Part shown: positions 15,238 through 24,928 of the stretch, in pieces | How positions within the stretch are numbered: position 1 is the first letter of the stretch | How the letters are laid out: each line of letters opens with the position of its first letter | Assembly: GCA_030650395.1 (NCBI GenBank) | Contig: JAUSDY010000116.1 | Coordinates: 1 to 32,122 of the forward strand | Direction: 5' to 3' | DNA: 32,122 nt | Source of the DNA: Acidobacteriota bacterium | GTDB lineage: Bacteria > Acidobacteriota > Vicinamibacteria > Vicinamibacterales > UBA2999 | Made by a program: the position numbers and the translations under genes | Notes under the pieces: model-generated | What the model was told of the DNA's origin: nothing | Databases searched by the model: none | What the model saw: only the letters and a program-made list of their open reading frames with translations

Positions 15238-17826
15238 CTACGGCACGCGCGACCTGGCCCAGTCCCAGCCTTCCAGTCCGCGTGCGTTGACCGCCTTCAC
15301 GACCACGACGGAACCGGCGGCGAGACCGCTGAGGCTCGCGCGCGGCCCTTTCACCGTCGTTCCCACGGTCAATGGTCCCGCGGCAGGGCCGGTCGCTACG
15401 AGGTATGACGTCACGCCCTTCTCCGGGCTCGCAGTCCACGACACGGTGATCGCCTGCGCCACGCGCTCCACCTTCAAGTCCTTGACCCGGGAGGGGCTCG
15501 ACGCCAGCAGCATCAACGTGGCCGCCGTGGTCTTGCTCGTCTCCGCGATCAGCTCGTGGTTCTCGAACTCCAGCAGGTCGTGCGCCTGGTGATAGTGCGG
15601 GTTGCTCAGCACGGGATATGAGCCGATGCCGCCGACGATGTCGCCGTACGCGTCGTAGTACGCCGCCGCGTCGGTGCTCTTGAAATAGAGGGCGTCGTAG
15701 GTGATCAGCCGGGTGAAGAGGAACGCCGCCCCATGCTGGATGTCACGAATGCCGGGGTTCGAGTAACGGATCGTGTTGTCGAGGTGATGGTCGTTGGCCC
15801 ACCCGATCATGTCGTTGTTGAGGGCGCCGACGATACGGACCTTGTTGGCGACGGCCCGCCGCACGTACTCGCGGCTGCCGAGCAAGCCCGCTTCCTCGCC
15901 GGTGAACGACGCGAAGACGATCGTCGCTTGCATCGGGTGCCCCGCCAGCACGCGCGCGGCGTCGAGCAGCGCCGCCGTGCCTGACGTGTTGTCGTCGGCT
16001 CCCGGTCCGCCCGCCACCGAATCGTAGTGGCTGCTGACGACGTAGACCAGTTCGGGGTTCTCGGTACCGCGAAGGGTCGCCAGCACATTCGCGGTCTTGC
16101 CGCCCAGCGCGTTCGCCACGTCGAACCACTGCATCTCGGGCTCGTAGCCAAACGACTTGTAGGCGTTGAACAGGTACTCCGACGCCAGCTTGTTCCCGGG
16201 ACGGGTGATGTGCTTGGAATCGAAGTCGAACAGCGCCTTTTCGTAGCCGAAGATTCGGGACGTCGAGACCTGGCTGACGATGCGGCGAACGTCCGCGGCG
16301 ATGGGGCCAAATGTGCGGCCACCGGCCTCACGAAGGGCGGTCTCGCCCGCCAGGTTCGCGCGGAGCCGGACGAGCAGGTCGGCCTTCGTGACCTTCTCGC
16401 GCAAATCCACGAGGTAGACACCGCGCTCCGGAGACACCGTGTCGCCGTCGCGTTCAGCCCCAATGAGCACTTGTTCGCCGCCCGGGCTGACGCTCCATTG
16501 ATACTCCGGCGCGATCGTGCGCACGGTGTTGTTGTGGAACAGGCGTACCCGCGTCCCGGTGGCGAGATCGTGGAGGAACGAGCGCCGATGACGGGGCTCG
16601 CCGACCGCGGTCAAGAGACGGTTCGCTCCCACGAACCTCGGCACCACGTCGTGCTGAACGTCTTTGGTCAGGCGTCGCTCGCCCGTGCCATCGCGGTTGG
16701 CGACATCTACTTCCCAGTCGTCGCGCGGCATGATTTGATACGCCACCCGCGAACCATCACGCGACAGGGCTGGCGCGTCGAGCCGTCCCGTCGTCTTCAC
16801 CACGGCGGTGGCGTCAACAAGGGGCGCACCGACCATGAGGTGGGACTCGGCGCCGGCGCGGGCGACGTAGGCGAGCGTGCGGCCGTCCGACGACAGCGTG
16901 GGGGCCGCGCCTTCTCGCGTGCGCGTCGATCCCGCCGACAGATCGATCACTCCGAACCGGGGCGCGGTGGCTGCGCCGCCAGGCCCCCCGCCGCCGGGGC
17001 CACCCTGCCCAGGTGCCGGCGGACGGCGAAGCGGGTTTTGCGCGGGCACTGTGTACAGCAACACCGCGCCGGAAGGATCGACGGTAGGCGCCCCCTTCAA
17101 TCCATCCGCATTGCCGACGCGCGCGGCGGTGCGTCCTTCAGCGACCGCATAGATGTCGTTCCTGGCCGGCTCGCTTTCATCGGCGCCGAGGAAAAACACC
17201 GTCCGATTGTCGGCGCCAAACGCGAGCCCGGTCTTGAGCAGTCCCGGCGCATCGAGTGGCCGTTCCTCTCCCGTGACCAGGTTGCGCGCGGTGATCGTCG
17301 CGTTGCGCTGCACCTGGAAGTTCAGCGCCTGAATCAGCCCGTTGCGGTTCTGACCCGCCAGCGGCGCCTCGTCCAGCGCGCGGACCGCGACGGCGAGGTC
17401 GGGCGCAGCGCCGAGTTTCAGGTACGCCACGCTGCGTCCATCGAACGAAAAGGTCGCCGACACGCCGGGCAAGTCAATCGCCGGGCCGCCACCCGCCGCG
17501 GCAATGACGCGTGTGCCGCGCGAGATTTCGAGACCCGTCTCATAGGCGATGAAGCGGCCGTCGGGACTGAACCGCGGCGCCCGGCCGTCCGTCGTCAACT
17601 CGCGGGTGCGGTAGAGCTCGCCGGTCTGAAGCGCGATCTCTTCAAGGGCGCCATCGCCCTGCGGCCCCGACACGATCTCGATGTAGGCCTTCAGGGCCGC
17701 AGGATAGTCGCCGCGATCCCAGGACTCATGGGCGTCGGCCAGCGCAGTTGGAGCGGCGCCGCGCAACGCCGCCTGCGTAATGAACGAAAGGGCCACGAGA
17801 AGCGTGAGCGCAGAATGTCGTGGCAC
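15238..17826 (-). CDS. Secreted M28-family metallopeptidase with PD40 propeller and FN3 domain
   Basis: An 862-aa exported peptidase. Order: signal peptide (LTLLVALSFITQAALRGAAP), a short TPR-like helical part (ADAHESWDRGDYPAALKAYIEIV), a TolB/PD40-like propeller region (about 90-480; FSPDGRFIAYET, LSSDGRTLAYVA, LSRDGSRVAYQI), the M28 catalytic domain, and a C-terminal fibronectin type III domain (VERVAQAITVSWTASPEKG). Zinc and catalytic residues are in SSHYDSVAGGPGADDNTSG, FTGEEAGLLGSREYV, NNDMIGW and YHQAHD. The GTG at 17826 is chosen because it begins the signal peptide and AGGAAG lies upstream. That site overlaps the end of a decayed kinase/PD40 gene whose stop is 10 bases upstream, so the two were once adjacent in an operon. 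Confidence 0.87.
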   Translation of the reverse strand: MPRHSALTLLVALSFITQAALRGAAPTALADAHESWDRGDYPAALKAYIEIVSGPQGDGALEEIALQTGELYRTRELTTDGRAPRFSPDGRFIAYETGLEISRGTRVIAAAGGGPAIDLPGVSATFSFDGRSVAYLKLGAAPDLAVAVRALDEAPLAGQNRNGLIQALNFQVQRNATITARNLVTGEERPLDAPGLLKTGLAFGADNRTVFFLGADESEPARNDIYAVAEGRTAARVGNADGLKGAPTVDPSGAVLLYTVPAQNPLRRPPAPGQGGPGGGGPGGAATAPRFGVIDLSAGSTRTREGAAPTLSSDGRTLAYVARAGAESHLMVGAPLVDATAVVKTTGRLDAPALSRDGSRVAYQIMPRDDWEVDVANRDGTGERRLTKDVQHDVVPRFVGANRLLTAVGEPRHRRSFLHDLATGTRVRLFHNNTVRTIAPEYQWSVSPGGEQVLIGAERDGDTVSPERGVYLVDLREKVTKADLLVRLRANLAGETALREAGGRTFGPIAADVRRIVSQVSTSRIFGYEKALFDFDSKHITRPGNKLASEYLFNAYKSFGYEPEMQWFDVANALGGKTANVLATLRGTENPELVYVVSSHYDSVAGGPGADDNTSGTAALLDAARVLAGHPMQATIVFASFTGEEAGLLGSREYVRRAVANKVRIVGALNNDMIGWANDHHLDNTIRYSNPGIRDIQHGAAFLFTRLITYDALYFKSTDAAAYYDAYGDIVGGIGSYPVLSNPHYHQAHDLLEFENHELIAETSKTTAATLMLLASSPSRVKDLKVERVAQAITVSWTASPEKGVTSYLVATGPAAGPLTVGTTVKGPRASLSGLAAGSVVVVKAVNARGLEGWDWARSRVP

Positions 17827-17836
17827 GACTGCTAAC

Positions 17837-18206
17837 CTACTTCCTGGGCGCTCGTTGGCGCACCTCGTCGAACCAGTTGAGGACAACGAAGATCTGGTCG
17901 CTGAATGCGAAGGCCTGCGCGGCGCTTCCGATCAGCACACCGACAACGTGCTCGCCATCGGGCATCGCGTCGGCGTTACGCCGGCCTGTGCCTGGATTCG
18001 GTTCCGATCGCGCAATGCGCTGAATTCTAGTCGCCTGGCCGAATGCGACGCGCGGCGTTGTCGTCACCGGTACGATGTCGCTCACGCCGGGCCGGTATTG
18101 AGGATAAGTGCGTCGCCCTTGGCGGTCCAGTAGGGATGGCCGCCTTCGCGAACCAGGTACTTCGCGCCGGTGCTGGGAAAGGGCTGCACGAACACCAAAA
18201 CGGGAG
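17837..18206 (-). pseudogene. C-terminal remnant of a Ser/Thr kinase-PD40 or WD40-like protein
   Basis: Two minus frames together give the typical tail of these proteins: VFVQPFPSTGAKYLVREGG, HPYWTAKGDALILNTGP, then after a one-base shift at about 18086-18096 GVSDIVPVTTTPRVAFG, DAMPDGEHVVGVL and FVVLNWFDEVRQRAPRK followed by TAG. The first frame meets a TGA at 18084-18082. No kinase domain or start lies upstream; the homology stops near 18206 before mazF. The tail belongs to the QPFP...VLNWFEEL subgroup, different from the propeller subgroup of the remnant at 7.5-9.1 kb, so it is a second lost gene and not the missing end of the first. Confidence 0.75.
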
Positions 18207-18272
18207 CCGGTCGCTAGCTGCAAGCGTCGGTACCCTACGCGAAGGCCGTGAGGGCGTCAACACGCACGCCGG

Positions 18273-18599
18273 TCAGGCGCAGCCCGTCGCGAGGGCCAGC
18301 GCGCGACACACCTGCTGCATCTTGGCCGCGCTGAGCGTGCCGACGAAGCCTACCAGCCGGGCCTGTTCGACGGTCTGGACATGATCGAGATTGACCGCCG
18401 AGTCGTGCTTCAGCCCGTCCTCGACGCCGAGCTCCACCTCGCTCGGCGCCCCACGCCGCGTCGAGGTAATCGGCGCCACCATGACCGTGTGCAGCAGGGG
18501 GATGACTTCCGGCCGCGACAGCACGAGCACGGGACGGCGCTTATCGGGCAGCTTGAACCGATAGGTCCAAATCTCACCCCGGGTTACTCGACGGGCCAT
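18273..18599 (-). CDS. mazF: MazF/PemK-family endoribonuclease toxin
   Basis: A 108-aa protein of the CcdB/PemK fold. RGEIWTYRF, KRRPVLVLSR (the conserved R-P-V/ALV-S element), TVMVAPITSTRRGAPSEVEL and DSAVNLDHVQTVEQARL with the usual final helix (LSAAKMQQVCRALALATG) all fit MazF mRNA interferases. ATG 18599 is chosen over 18617 because it matches the family N-terminus (MARRVTRGEIW). It overlaps the antitoxin gene by 16 bases. Confidence 0.88.
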   Translation of the reverse strand: MARRVTRGEIWTYRFKLPDKRRPVLVLSRPEVIPLLHTVMVAPITSTRRGAPSEVELGVEDGLKHDSAVNLDHVQTVEQARLVGFVGTLSAAKMQQVCRALALATGCA

Positions 18600-18817
18600 G
18601 CGCCTTCGGTCCCCCATCCCTCGAATTCCTTGCCAAGACCGGCGCCGCGGCCGTACGCCCGCCGGTACGCCACTGCGATCGCGCCGGCACGTCGCTGCTG
18701 AAGGTAAAGCTCCGCGGCGCGTCTCAGGACGGCGGACCGGCCGTCGCGCCGCACTTCCTCGTCACGATCCAGGCGTGCAAGCAGGTCGTCATCCAGGGTT
18801 ACTTGTATAGCCTTCAT
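18584..18817 (-). CDS. Ribbon-helix-helix antitoxin paired with MazF
   Basis: A 77-aa protein with an N-terminal RHH/CopG-like domain (MKAIQVTLDDDLLARLDRDEEVRRDGRSAVLRRAAELYLQQRR) and a C-terminal tail (RGAGLGKEFEGWGTEGAWPVE) expected to wrap the toxin. The start ATG 18817 is preferred; a TTG at 18832 would lie inside the promoter. A consensus -10 box sits six bases before the ATG, so the message may be leaderless. Confidence 0.85.
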   Translation of the reverse strand: MKAIQVTLDDDLLARLDRDEEVRRDGRSAVLRRAAELYLQQRRAGAIAVAYRRAYGRGAGLGKEFEGWGTEGAWPVE

Positions 18818-18823
18818 GTAGGT

Positions 18824-18829
18824 ATTATA
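18824..18829 (-). promoter_or_regulatory. Consensus -10 box directly before the mazEF-like operon
   Basis: The minus strand reads TATAAT followed by ACCTAC and the antitoxin ATG. With the usual 6-8 base distance to the transcription start, the mRNA would begin at or next to the start codon. The surrounding 30 bases (TATATGAGTTATATTG upstream) are strongly AT-rich; CTGATA at a 17-base spacing is only a partial -35. GTATTATAC here is nearly self-complementary and could be part of an operator for the RHH antitoxin. Confidence 0.6.
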
Positions 18830-18884
18830 CAATATAACTCATATAGTATCAGCCCGGAGCCAGGCCACATCGCCCGTCGCACCG

Positions 18885-19565
18885 TCAACCGGGCGTGAGG
18901 CGGCCACCCTCGAGCCTCAGCATACGGTCGCATTGAGCGGCCAAGCGAGGATTGTGGGTGGCGATGATCGCCGTCAGGCCGAACTCGGCGTGCATCTCGC
19001 GAAGCAACAAGTGAAGGGAATCCGCGGTGGCCTCGTCCAGGTCGCCCGTCGGCTCGTCCGCCAGCAACAGCGTCGGCTGCATCACCAGCGCACGCGACAC
19101 CGCGACGCGCTGTTGCTCGCCGCCAGACATCATCCCGGGCCGATGATCGAGCCGCTCGCCGAGCCCGACGCGACGCAACAGGGCTTCGGCCCTCGGCCGC
19201 GCGTCCGCCGCCGACACCCGCGCGATCCGCAGCGGCATCGCCGCGTTCTCGACGGCCGTGAACTCCGGGAGCAGATGGTGAAATTGAAAGACGAACCCGA
19301 TGTGGCGATTGCGAAACGCGACGCGCGCTTCGTCGCCCATTCCGGCGATGTCGTGCTCGCCGACGCGCACGTCACCACCGTCGATGGTGTCGAGGCCGCC
19401 GAGCACATGCAGCAGCGTGCTCTTCCCCACTCCCGAGGCGCCCATGATCGCCACCATCTCGCCCTGGTTGACCGACAGATCGAGATCGCGCAACACGTGC
19501 AGGCGATTGCCCACCACGTTGTAGTACTTGTTCAGGCCGGTGACGCGAACGAAGGCGTCACTCAT
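18885..19565 (-). CDS. lolD: LolD-type lipoprotein-releasing ABC transporter ATPase
   Basis: A 226-aa ABC ATPase of the LolD/MacB subfamily. Walker A is GASGVGKST, the Q-loop [14 protein letters not shown] is characteristic of LolD, the signature is [15 protein letters not shown], Walker B is [13 protein letters not shown] and the H-loop is IIATHNP. It powers release of lipoproteins from the inner membrane together with the permease just upstream. ATG 19565 is chosen (an in-frame ATG at 19589 would extend into the permease gene without homology); it overlaps the permease stop by 8 bases, a coupled arrangement. Confidence 0.93.
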   Translation of the reverse strand: MSDAFVRVTGLNKYYNVVGNRLHVLRDLDLSVNQGEMVAIMGASGVGKSTLLHVLGGLDTIDGGDVRVGEHDIAGMGDEARVAFRNRHIGFVFQFHHLLPEFTAVENAAMPLRIARVSAADARPRAEALLRRVGLGERLDHRPGMMSGGEQQRVAVSRALVMQPTLLLADEPTGDLDEATADSLHLLLREMHAEFGLTAIIATHNPRLAAQCDRMLRLEGGRLTPG

Positions 19566-20781
19566 AGCGCAGCGCCTGGGCGGGATCAAGCCGCGCCGCC
19601 TGGCGCGACGGATACAGCGTGGCGACGAAGCACACCAGGATGGCGCCGATCACGATGAAGAACAGGTCCCACGGCAGCAGCTTGAATGGCAGGTAGCTGA
19701 CCTGGTAGACGTCGCTCGGAATGGTGATCACACGATAGCGATCGAGCAGGTACGACACCGCCGTCCCCGCCGCGGCGCCAACCAGGGTGCCAACCACGCC
19801 GATGATGGTCCCCTGCAGCAGGAAAATCATCGTGATGCTCCGCGCCGAGGCGCCCATCGTCTTGAGGATGGCGATGTCGCGCGTCTTTTCCATCACCAGC
19901 AGGATCAACGACGCCACGATATTGAGCGCGGCCACCATCACGATCAGCCCGATGCCGATGCCCATGCCGATCTTCTCGAGCAGCAGCGCCGAATACAGCT
20001 GCTTGTTCATGTCGCCCCAGTCTTGCGTGACGTACTCGGAGCCGAAGTCCACCGCGATCTGATCGGCCATCTCCGGCGCCGCGTAGACGTCGGCGACCTT
20101 CAGCTCGATGTGCTCGACCTGGTCTTTGCCGGCGATCAGCATGCCCGACTCGAGCGACACGAAGCCGGTGCTCATGTCGACTTCGTACAGTCCGAGCCGG
20201 AACGTGCCCACCACTTTGAAGCGCCGCTGGCGCGGCATCACGCCCATCGGCGTGAGCGACCCGTTCGGCGTGAGCAGCGCCACCATGTCGCCGGGCAGCG
20301 CGCCGAGCGATCCGGCGAGATCCTTTCCGATCACGATCCCGGGAAACTCGTCGTCTGATTTCGGTGTCAGTTGATCGAGGGAGCCGTCGGTGAGCACGCG
20401 CCCGATGTCGGTGACGCTGCCCTCGAGCTGCGGATCGATCCCCTTGACCTGGATGAAGCCCTCGCCGCTCGCGCTCGTGATCATCGCCTTGCCTTGCACG
20501 GCGGGCGCGGCGCCGATCACGCCGGGGACCGCGCGCAGCTTGGCGATCTCGGCGCGATAGTCCTCGATGCCGGCGGGCTTCCACACGAAAATGTGCGCGG
20601 ACGATCCGAGAATCCGCGCCTGAAGCTCCTGCTGCAGGCCCGTCATCAGCGCGAGTGCGATGACGAGCGCCATCACGCCAACAGTCACACCGGCGGTCGA
20701 GACCAGCGAGATCACGGAAATGAATACCTGCCGGCGTTTGGCTAACAGATAGCGAAGCGCGACCTGCAGCTCGAAGGGCAT
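19558..20781 (-). CDS. LolC/LolE-type lipoprotein-releasing permease
   Basis: A 407-aa permease with the LolCE layout: one N-terminal membrane helix after ALRYLLAKRRQVFISVISLVS, a large periplasmic MacB-type domain (about 50-265), then three C-terminal helices (GLIVMVAALNIVASLILLVM; TIIGVVGTLVGAAAGTAVSY; LFFIVIGAILVCFVATLYPS) and the terminal [12 protein letters not shown] motif typical of the family. Only one permease is present, so it may form a homodimer (LolF-like), as in many bacteria outside the gammaproteobacteria. The gene starts 2 bases after lysS ends. Confidence 0.9.
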   Translation of the reverse strand: MPFELQVALRYLLAKRRQVFISVISLVSTAGVTVGVMALVIALALMTGLQQELQARILGSSAHIFVWKPAGIEDYRAEIAKLRAVPGVIGAAPAVQGKAMITSASGEGFIQVKGIDPQLEGSVTDIGRVLTDGSLDQLTPKSDDEFPGIVIGKDLAGSLGALPGDMVALLTPNGSLTPMGVMPRQRRFKVVGTFRLGLYEVDMSTGFVSLESGMLIAGKDQVEHIELKVADVYAAPEMADQIAVDFGSEYVTQDWGDMNKQLYSALLLEKIGMGIGIGLIVMVAALNIVASLILLVMEKTRDIAILKTMGASARSITMIFLLQGTIIGVVGTLVGAAAGTAVSYLLDRYRVITIPSDVYQVSYLPFKLLPWDLFFIVIGAILVCFVATLYPSRQAARLDPAQALRYE

Positions 20782-20783
20782 GG

Positions 20784-22289
<1,506 letters not shown>

Positions 22290-22291
22290 AC

Positions 22292-22765
22292 CTAATCTAA
22301 AAGAATCCCTTCGTCTTTCAGGCGGCGGTAGACGCCGTCGAGCACGCCATTCACGAACTTCGCGGCCTCGTCGCCGCTATAGGCGCGGGCGAGCTCGATC
22401 GCTTCGCTGATGACGACGCGCGGCGGGCTGTCGCGGTGCGCCAGCATTTCCTGCGTCGCCAGCCGCATCACCAGGCGATCGATCATCGCCATCCGCTCGA
22501 TCCGCCAGTTCTTCGCCGCCTCGCCGATCCGCTCGTCGAGCGCCTTCTTATCCGTCATCGCGCCGTGGACGAGGGCGATCACGAAGGCGTGCTCGCTTTC
22601 GCCGGGGTCGTTCACTTCGGGAGGGCCGGCATGGTGCAGCACGCCAAGGGCCTGCTGCGGCGTCAGGCCGCCCACTTCGCATTCATACAGCGCCTGCAAC
22701 GCGGCGGCGCGGGCGCGATGACGGCCGGCCCACTTCGACCCCGCCTCAGCGGCGTCAGTTGTCAC
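22292..22765 (-). CDS. nusB: Transcription antitermination factor NusB
   Basis: A 157-aa NusB that with NusE/S10 binds boxA in rRNA leaders. The all-helical pattern shows RHRARAAALQALYECEV, IERMAMIDRLVMRLATQEM and VISEAIELARAYSGDEAAKFVNGVLDGVYRRL, the last being the family signature. It starts at GTG 22765 with a GTGA overlap with ribH, the common ribH-nusB arrangement. Confidence 0.95.
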   Translation of the reverse strand: MTTDAAEAGSKWAGRHRARAAALQALYECEVGGLTPQQALGVLHHAGPPEVNDPGESEHAFVIALVHGAMTDKKALDERIGEAAKNWRIERMAMIDRLVMRLATQEMLAHRDSPPRVVISEAIELARAYSGDEAAKFVNGVLDGVYRRLKDEGILLD

Positions 22766-23202
22766 GAGCGGCCGTCCCCGACTCGCGCGAATAGCGTGGC
22801 CATTTCGATTGCGGCCTCGGCGGCCTCGCGGCCTTTGTTGGCCGGACCCGGCGCCGCTCGCTCGAGCGCCTCTTCAGCGGAGTTGGTCGTGAGCACACCG
22901 AACGACATCGGAACACCCGTCATAGACGAGGCGGCGATGATGCCCTGCGCGCACGCCGACGCGATGTATTCAAAATGCGGCGTGGCGCCGCGGATCAGGC
23001 ACCCGAGGCAGACGACGGCCGATACCCGCCCCGTTTCGGCGACGCGCTGCGCGGCCATCGGGATTTCAAATGCGCCCGGCACCCGCAACAGCTCGACCTC
23101 ATCTTCGGTGACGCCGGCCTCGGCAAGCGCAGCCTTCGCGCCTTCGAGCAATCGCTCGGTAATGAAGTCGTTGAACCGTGCCACCACGATGGCGATGCGC
23201 AT
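22762..23202 (-). CDS. ribH: 6,7-dimethyl-8-ribityllumazine synthase
   Basis: The penultimate enzyme of riboflavin synthesis, condensing the ribityl-aminouracil with a butanone phosphate. Visible family motifs are ARFNDFITERLLEGA, RVPGAFEIPMAAQ, CLGCLIRGATPHFEYI (containing the catalytic His) and MSFGVLTTNS. ATG 23202 starts the family N-terminus (MRIAIVVARFN) and forms a TGATG junction with the enoyl-CoA hydratase stop; an ATG five codons upstream is less likely. 146 aa. Confidence 0.94.
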   Translation of the reverse strand: MRIAIVVARFNDFITERLLEGAKAALAEAGVTEDEVELLRVPGAFEIPMAAQRVAETGRVSAVVCLGCLIRGATPHFEYIASACAQGIIAASSMTGVPMSFGVLTTNSAEEALERAAPGPANKGREAAEAAIEMATLFARVGDGRS

Positions 23203-23984
23203 CACTTGCCCTGCCACTCGGCCTTTCGTTTTTCGAGGAACGCCTTGGTGCCTTCACGCCTGTCGGCAGACGAGGCGATCGCGCCAAACAGCGACGTCTC
23301 GAGGAACTCGCCCGATGCGAATGAGGTGTCCATGCCCTGATGGACCACGTCGAGGATGTAGCGCACCGCGATGGGGGCTTTCGACGCGAGCGTGTGCGCC
23401 AGCTTCTTCGCTTCGGCCAGCAGATCGGCTACGGGAACCACGCGGTTGACCAGCCCGATCTCATACGCCCGCTGCGCGCTCACCATGTCGCCGCTCAACA
23501 GGATCTCGAGCGCAATGCCCTTGCCGACCAGTCGCGGCAAGCGCTGGCTTCCCGCATAGCCGGGGATGATCCCGAGATTGATCTCCGGTTGTCCGAAGCG
23601 GGCGGTCTCGGCGGCGAGGCGAATCGTGCAGGCCATCGCCAGCTCGCAGCCGCCGCCGAGCGCGAACCCGTTGACGGCGGCAATCACCGGCTTGCCGAGA
23701 TTCTCGATGCCGTCGAAAACCTGCTGGCCGCGGCGAGCGTGCTCGATCGCCTCGATCGGCAACAGCGCCACCAGCTCGTTGATGTCGGCGCCGGCGACAA
23801 ACGATTTGTCGCCGCTCCCCGTCAACACGATCGCGCGCACGCCGGCATCGGCTTTGAGCGCCGCCATGACGCCAGCCAGCTCCGAGAGCGTCTGCGTGTT
23901 CAGCGCGTTCAGGACTTTGGGGCGGTTGAGGGTGACGATGGCGACCGGGCCATCACGTTCGAGGAGGAGGTTTTCAAAGGTCAT
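23202..23984 (-). CDS. Enoyl-CoA hydratase/isomerase family protein
   Basis: A 260-aa crotonase-fold enzyme. The oxyanion-hole segments are SFVAGADINEL and NGFALGGGCELAMACTIRLA, and catalytic Glu candidates are in GGCELA and FGQPEINLGIIPGYAGSQRLPRLVG, as in short-chain enoyl-CoA hydratase. The C-terminus SSADRREGTKAFLEKRKAEWQGK is typical. It could serve beta-oxidation together with the acyl-CoA dehydrogenase further upstream on the strand, though they are not in one operon. It overlaps vanZ upstream by 11 bases and abuts ribH. Confidence 0.93.
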   Translation of the reverse strand: MTFENLLLERDGPVAIVTLNRPKVLNALNTQTLSELAGVMAALKADAGVRAIVLTGSGDKSFVAGADINELVALLPIEAIEHARRGQQVFDGIENLGKPVIAAVNGFALGGGCELAMACTIRLAAETARFGQPEINLGIIPGYAGSQRLPRLVGKGIALEILLSGDMVSAQRAYEIGLVNRVVPVADLLAEAKKLAHTLASKAPIAVRYILDVVHQGMDTSFASGEFLETSLFGAIASSADRREGTKAFLEKRKAEWQGK

Positions 23985-24387
23985 GAGAGAGCCCCGATGG
24001 CGGGCTCATATCAGCCCGCGACGGACCTCTCATGATACCCCACGCTCCAGCCGCGCCAACGGCCGCCAGTGCGCCGGCCGCGTCGTTCACCAGGTCACGC
24101 AGCTCCGACGAGCGGCCGGGCACGTAGATCTGGTGCCATTCGTCGCTGGCTCCGTAGAGCGTGGCGAGGAGCCACGCCGCGATCGCCATGCCTACGGTCA
24201 CGCCCGTCCACTTGCCGCGCGCCAGCGCGCGCAGCACGAACAGCGCGAAGCCGCCGTAGCACGCCATGTGAAGAATCGTGTCGGAGAACCAGTAGCCGAC
24301 CGGCCCCGGTATGTCGCTCATGGAGGAGGCGTAGAAGATCGCCGCCATGTAGACGGCCACCGGCCCCCAGAGAAGAAAGGACGTCAA
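23974..24387 (-). CDS. VanZ-family membrane protein
   Basis: A 137-aa small polytopic protein, with about four helices (LLWGPVAVYMAAIFYASSMS; ILHMACYGGFALFVLRAL; VTVGMAIAAWLLATLYG; VNDAAGALAAVGAAGAW) and the VanZ-like signature ASDEWHQIYVPGRSSELRDLVND. The start is uncertain. TTG 24387, one base after the stop of the preceding gene, gives the family-like N-terminus LTSFLLWGPVAVYM; TTG 24420 would add eleven residues overlapping the neighbour. The function of most VanZ-like proteins is unknown. Confidence 0.82.
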   Translation of the reverse strand: MTSFLLWGPVAVYMAAIFYASSMSDIPGPVGYWFSDTILHMACYGGFALFVLRALARGKWTGVTVGMAIAAWLLATLYGASDEWHQIYVPGRSSELRDLVNDAAGALAAVGAAGAWGIMRGPSRADMSPPSGLSHDL

Positions 24388-24388
24388 G

Positions 24389-24562
24389 TTACAGCGGAAA
24401 CACACGCATGACCCAGCCAAGCGCCAGGCCGGTCGCGATGAACGCGCCCCACAACCTCAGGCCTAGCAGGATCTGTTCGCGAGCCGTGTCCTTGGCGATG
24501 GTGGCGAAGATCGTCGCGACGAACATCGCAAAGAGGATCATCAGGCCGAAGTGGCTGGTCAT
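24389..24562 (-). CDS. Small two-helix membrane protein (57 aa)
   Basis: A short frame between two coupled genes. MTSHFGLMILFAMFVATIFA and LWGAFIATGLALGWVMRVFPL are two membrane segments joined by a charged loop (KDTAREQ). Its ATG overlaps the stop of the upstream DUF6677-like gene (ATGA), and its TAA is one base before the vanZ start, so it is almost certainly translated as part of the operon. No named family is recognised. Confidence 0.72.
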   Translation of the reverse strand: MTSHFGLMILFAMFVATIFATIAKDTAREQILLGLRLWGAFIATGLALGWVMRVFPL

Positions 24563-24918
24563 TTTCGCCCCAGCCTCACGTCGTAGGCGTCGATCACGAC
24601 CAGCATGTTCAGCAGCCCCGAGACGATCAGAAAGGTGTTGCCGTACTCGTACGACCCGGCGGTGACCACGCCTTTTCCCATCCCCATCGCCAACGCAAGA
24701 AACTTCGGCACGCCGATCCCGGTTTGGGCGAGCGCCGCCAGGCCTACAAGCGGATCGGCAAACATGAACGGACCGAGCCGGCCCTCGAGCCAGAGGCCGA
24801 TGGCAAACATAACGGGAAGGGTGACGAGGAAGATCAGTCCCTTCTGCCGCCGTCCTTGCATCAGGTGACCTGCGCCGGGCACGAGCCACGACACGAGGCA
24901 GACGACCGCGGGAGGCAC
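24559..24918 (-). CDS. DUF6677-like membrane protein
   Basis: A 119-aa protein with an N-terminal WLVPGAGHLMQGRRQKGLIFLV motif (TM2/DUF6677-like), a second helix TLPVMFAIGLWLEG, and a third near the C-terminus (NTFLIVSGLLNMLVVIDAYDV). The PGAGH...GRRQKG element is found in proteins of unknown role near the envelope genes of this kind of genome; the family name is from memory and moderately sure. The stop overlaps the next start. It follows the DUF2085 gene by 10 bases. Confidence 0.68.
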   Translation of the reverse strand: MPPAVVCLVSWLVPGAGHLMQGRRQKGLIFLVTLPVMFAIGLWLEGRLGPFMFADPLVGLAALAQTGIGVPKFLALAMGMGKGVVTAGSYEYGNTFLIVSGLLNMLVVIDAYDVRLGRK

Positions 24919-24928
24919 GGCAGCGAGT

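Noticed and set aside
16027-17835. 602-codon plus-strand open frame
   Set aside because: Antisense shadow of the M28 peptidase; no start signals or domain pattern.
7510-18206. The two kinase/PD40 remnants as halves of one gene split by an insertion
   Set aside because: Their propeller parts belong to different subgroups (GGAPREIL type versus QPFP...VLNWFEEL type), and the genes between them are unrelated and not a mobile element.
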